A stretch of 6,876 nucleotides of DNA from the NCBI GenBank assembly GCA_022361095.1, contig JAKSBO010000752.1, positions 1-6,876 of the forward strand, given 5' to 3'. The notes below the pieces were generated by a model. It made no database searches. It saw nothing but the letters and a program-made list of their open reading frames with translations, and was not told where the DNA came from. The DNA is from Desulfobacterales bacterium. GTDB taxonomy: Bacteria; Desulfobacterota; Desulfobacteria; Desulfobacterales; Desulfobacteraceae. The position numbers were made by a program, and so were the translations under genes. Below are positions 6,769-6,876 of this stretch, one piece after another (the first letter of the stretch is position 1; each line of letters begins with the position of its first letter).

Positions 6769-6844
6769 TGGAGCGGGCAACGAGGCTCGAACTCGCGACA
6801 TCAAGCTTGGGAAGCTTGCACTCTACCAACTGAGTTATGCCCGC
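6769..6844 (-). tRNA. tRNA-Gly (anticodon CCC)
   Basis: The 76-base minus-strand sequence folds as a complete cloverleaf with encoded CCA. The acceptor stem GCGGGCA/TGCCCGC has seven perfect pairs. The D stem is ACTC/GAGT with loop AGTTGGTA, and the anticodon stem is CAAGC/GCTTG with loop TTCCCAA, giving anticodon CCC at 6811-6809, which reads the glycine codon GGG. The variable loop is ATGTC. The T stem is GCGAG/CTCGT with loop TTCGAGC. Discriminator U73 and C35-C36 agree with glycine identity in bacteria. It heads the rimP-nusA-infB operon in the same orientation, the place held by metY (initiator tRNA) in E. coli. No intron, truncation or mismatch is present. Confidence 0.96.
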
Positions 6845-6866
6845 ACGTTAGCGGCTCACTATAACA
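6845..6866 (-). promoter_or_regulatory. extended -10 promoter element and discriminator of tRNA-Gly
   Basis: The minus strand reads TGTTATAGT at 6866-6858, a TGn extended -10 with five of six matches in TATAGT. It is followed by GAGCCGCTAACGT (6857-6845), after which the mature tRNA begins. Initiation about 7 bases after the -10 leaves a short 5' leader for RNase P. The GC-rich GAGCCGC next to the -10 resembles discriminators of stringently controlled stable-RNA promoters. The -35 would lie beyond the right edge, so the promoter cannot be fully judged; the tRNA might also come from a longer precursor. Confidence 0.45.
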
Positions 6867-6876
6867 GTGCATCTTA

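Noticed and set aside
1..6876. Mobile elements, CRISPR arrays, attachment sites, defence or toxin genes
   Set aside because: Reading both strands showed no repeat-spacer array, no transposase or integrase motif and no integration at the tRNA 3' end. The region is a continuous housekeeping operon.

Overview
This window is a transcription and translation housekeeping operon, read entirely on the minus strand (right to left). The order is tRNA-Gly(CCC), rimP, nusA, infB, rbfA, truB and the start of rpsO, which runs off the left edge. It is the classic bacterial nusA-infB cluster. In E. coli the equivalent order is metY (initiator tRNA), rimP, nusA, infB, rbfA, truB, rpsO, pnp. The protein sequences and the mid-range base composition (judged by eye, not counted) suggest a Gram-negative bacterium, most plausibly a sulfate reducer of the Desulfobacterota (Desulfobacter or Desulfobacula type). 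That assignment rests on recollection of family sequences and is moderate at best.

Region by region. At 6845-6876 there is an extended -10 element and a GC-rich discriminator, consistent with a stable-RNA promoter whose -35 lies outside the window. A complete tRNA-Gly with anticodon CCC and encoded CCA follows at 6769-6844. The 158-base spacer to rimP (6611-6768) holds a convincing minus-strand intrinsic terminator or attenuator (6642-6664) and only weak promoter candidates. rimP is best started at 6610, because the longer GTG-started reading would translate through that hairpin. nusA follows 17 bases later. A 72-base gap with a duplicated GGGG(C)AACGAAT motif leads into infB (1000 codons, with a long charged linker). 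rbfA begins 12 bases after infB, and truB overlaps rbfA by the four bases ATGA. A 149-base spacer with a small hairpin and a long-range inverted repeat precedes rpsO, of which 50 codons are present.

How the genes work together. RimP and RbfA mature the 30S subunit, S15 is a primary 16S rRNA binder of that subunit, and IF-2 brings initiator tRNA to it. TruB modifies U55 of tRNAs and NusA couples RNA polymerase to pausing, termination and rRNA antitermination. A tRNA gene followed by a terminator-like hairpin ahead of rimP-nusA recalls the E. coli leader, where NusA is reported to influence its own operon.

I found no previously undescribed system. The parts most worth a second look are the two non-coding leaders (tRNA to rimP, and truB to rpsO) and the motif duplicated at the infB start.
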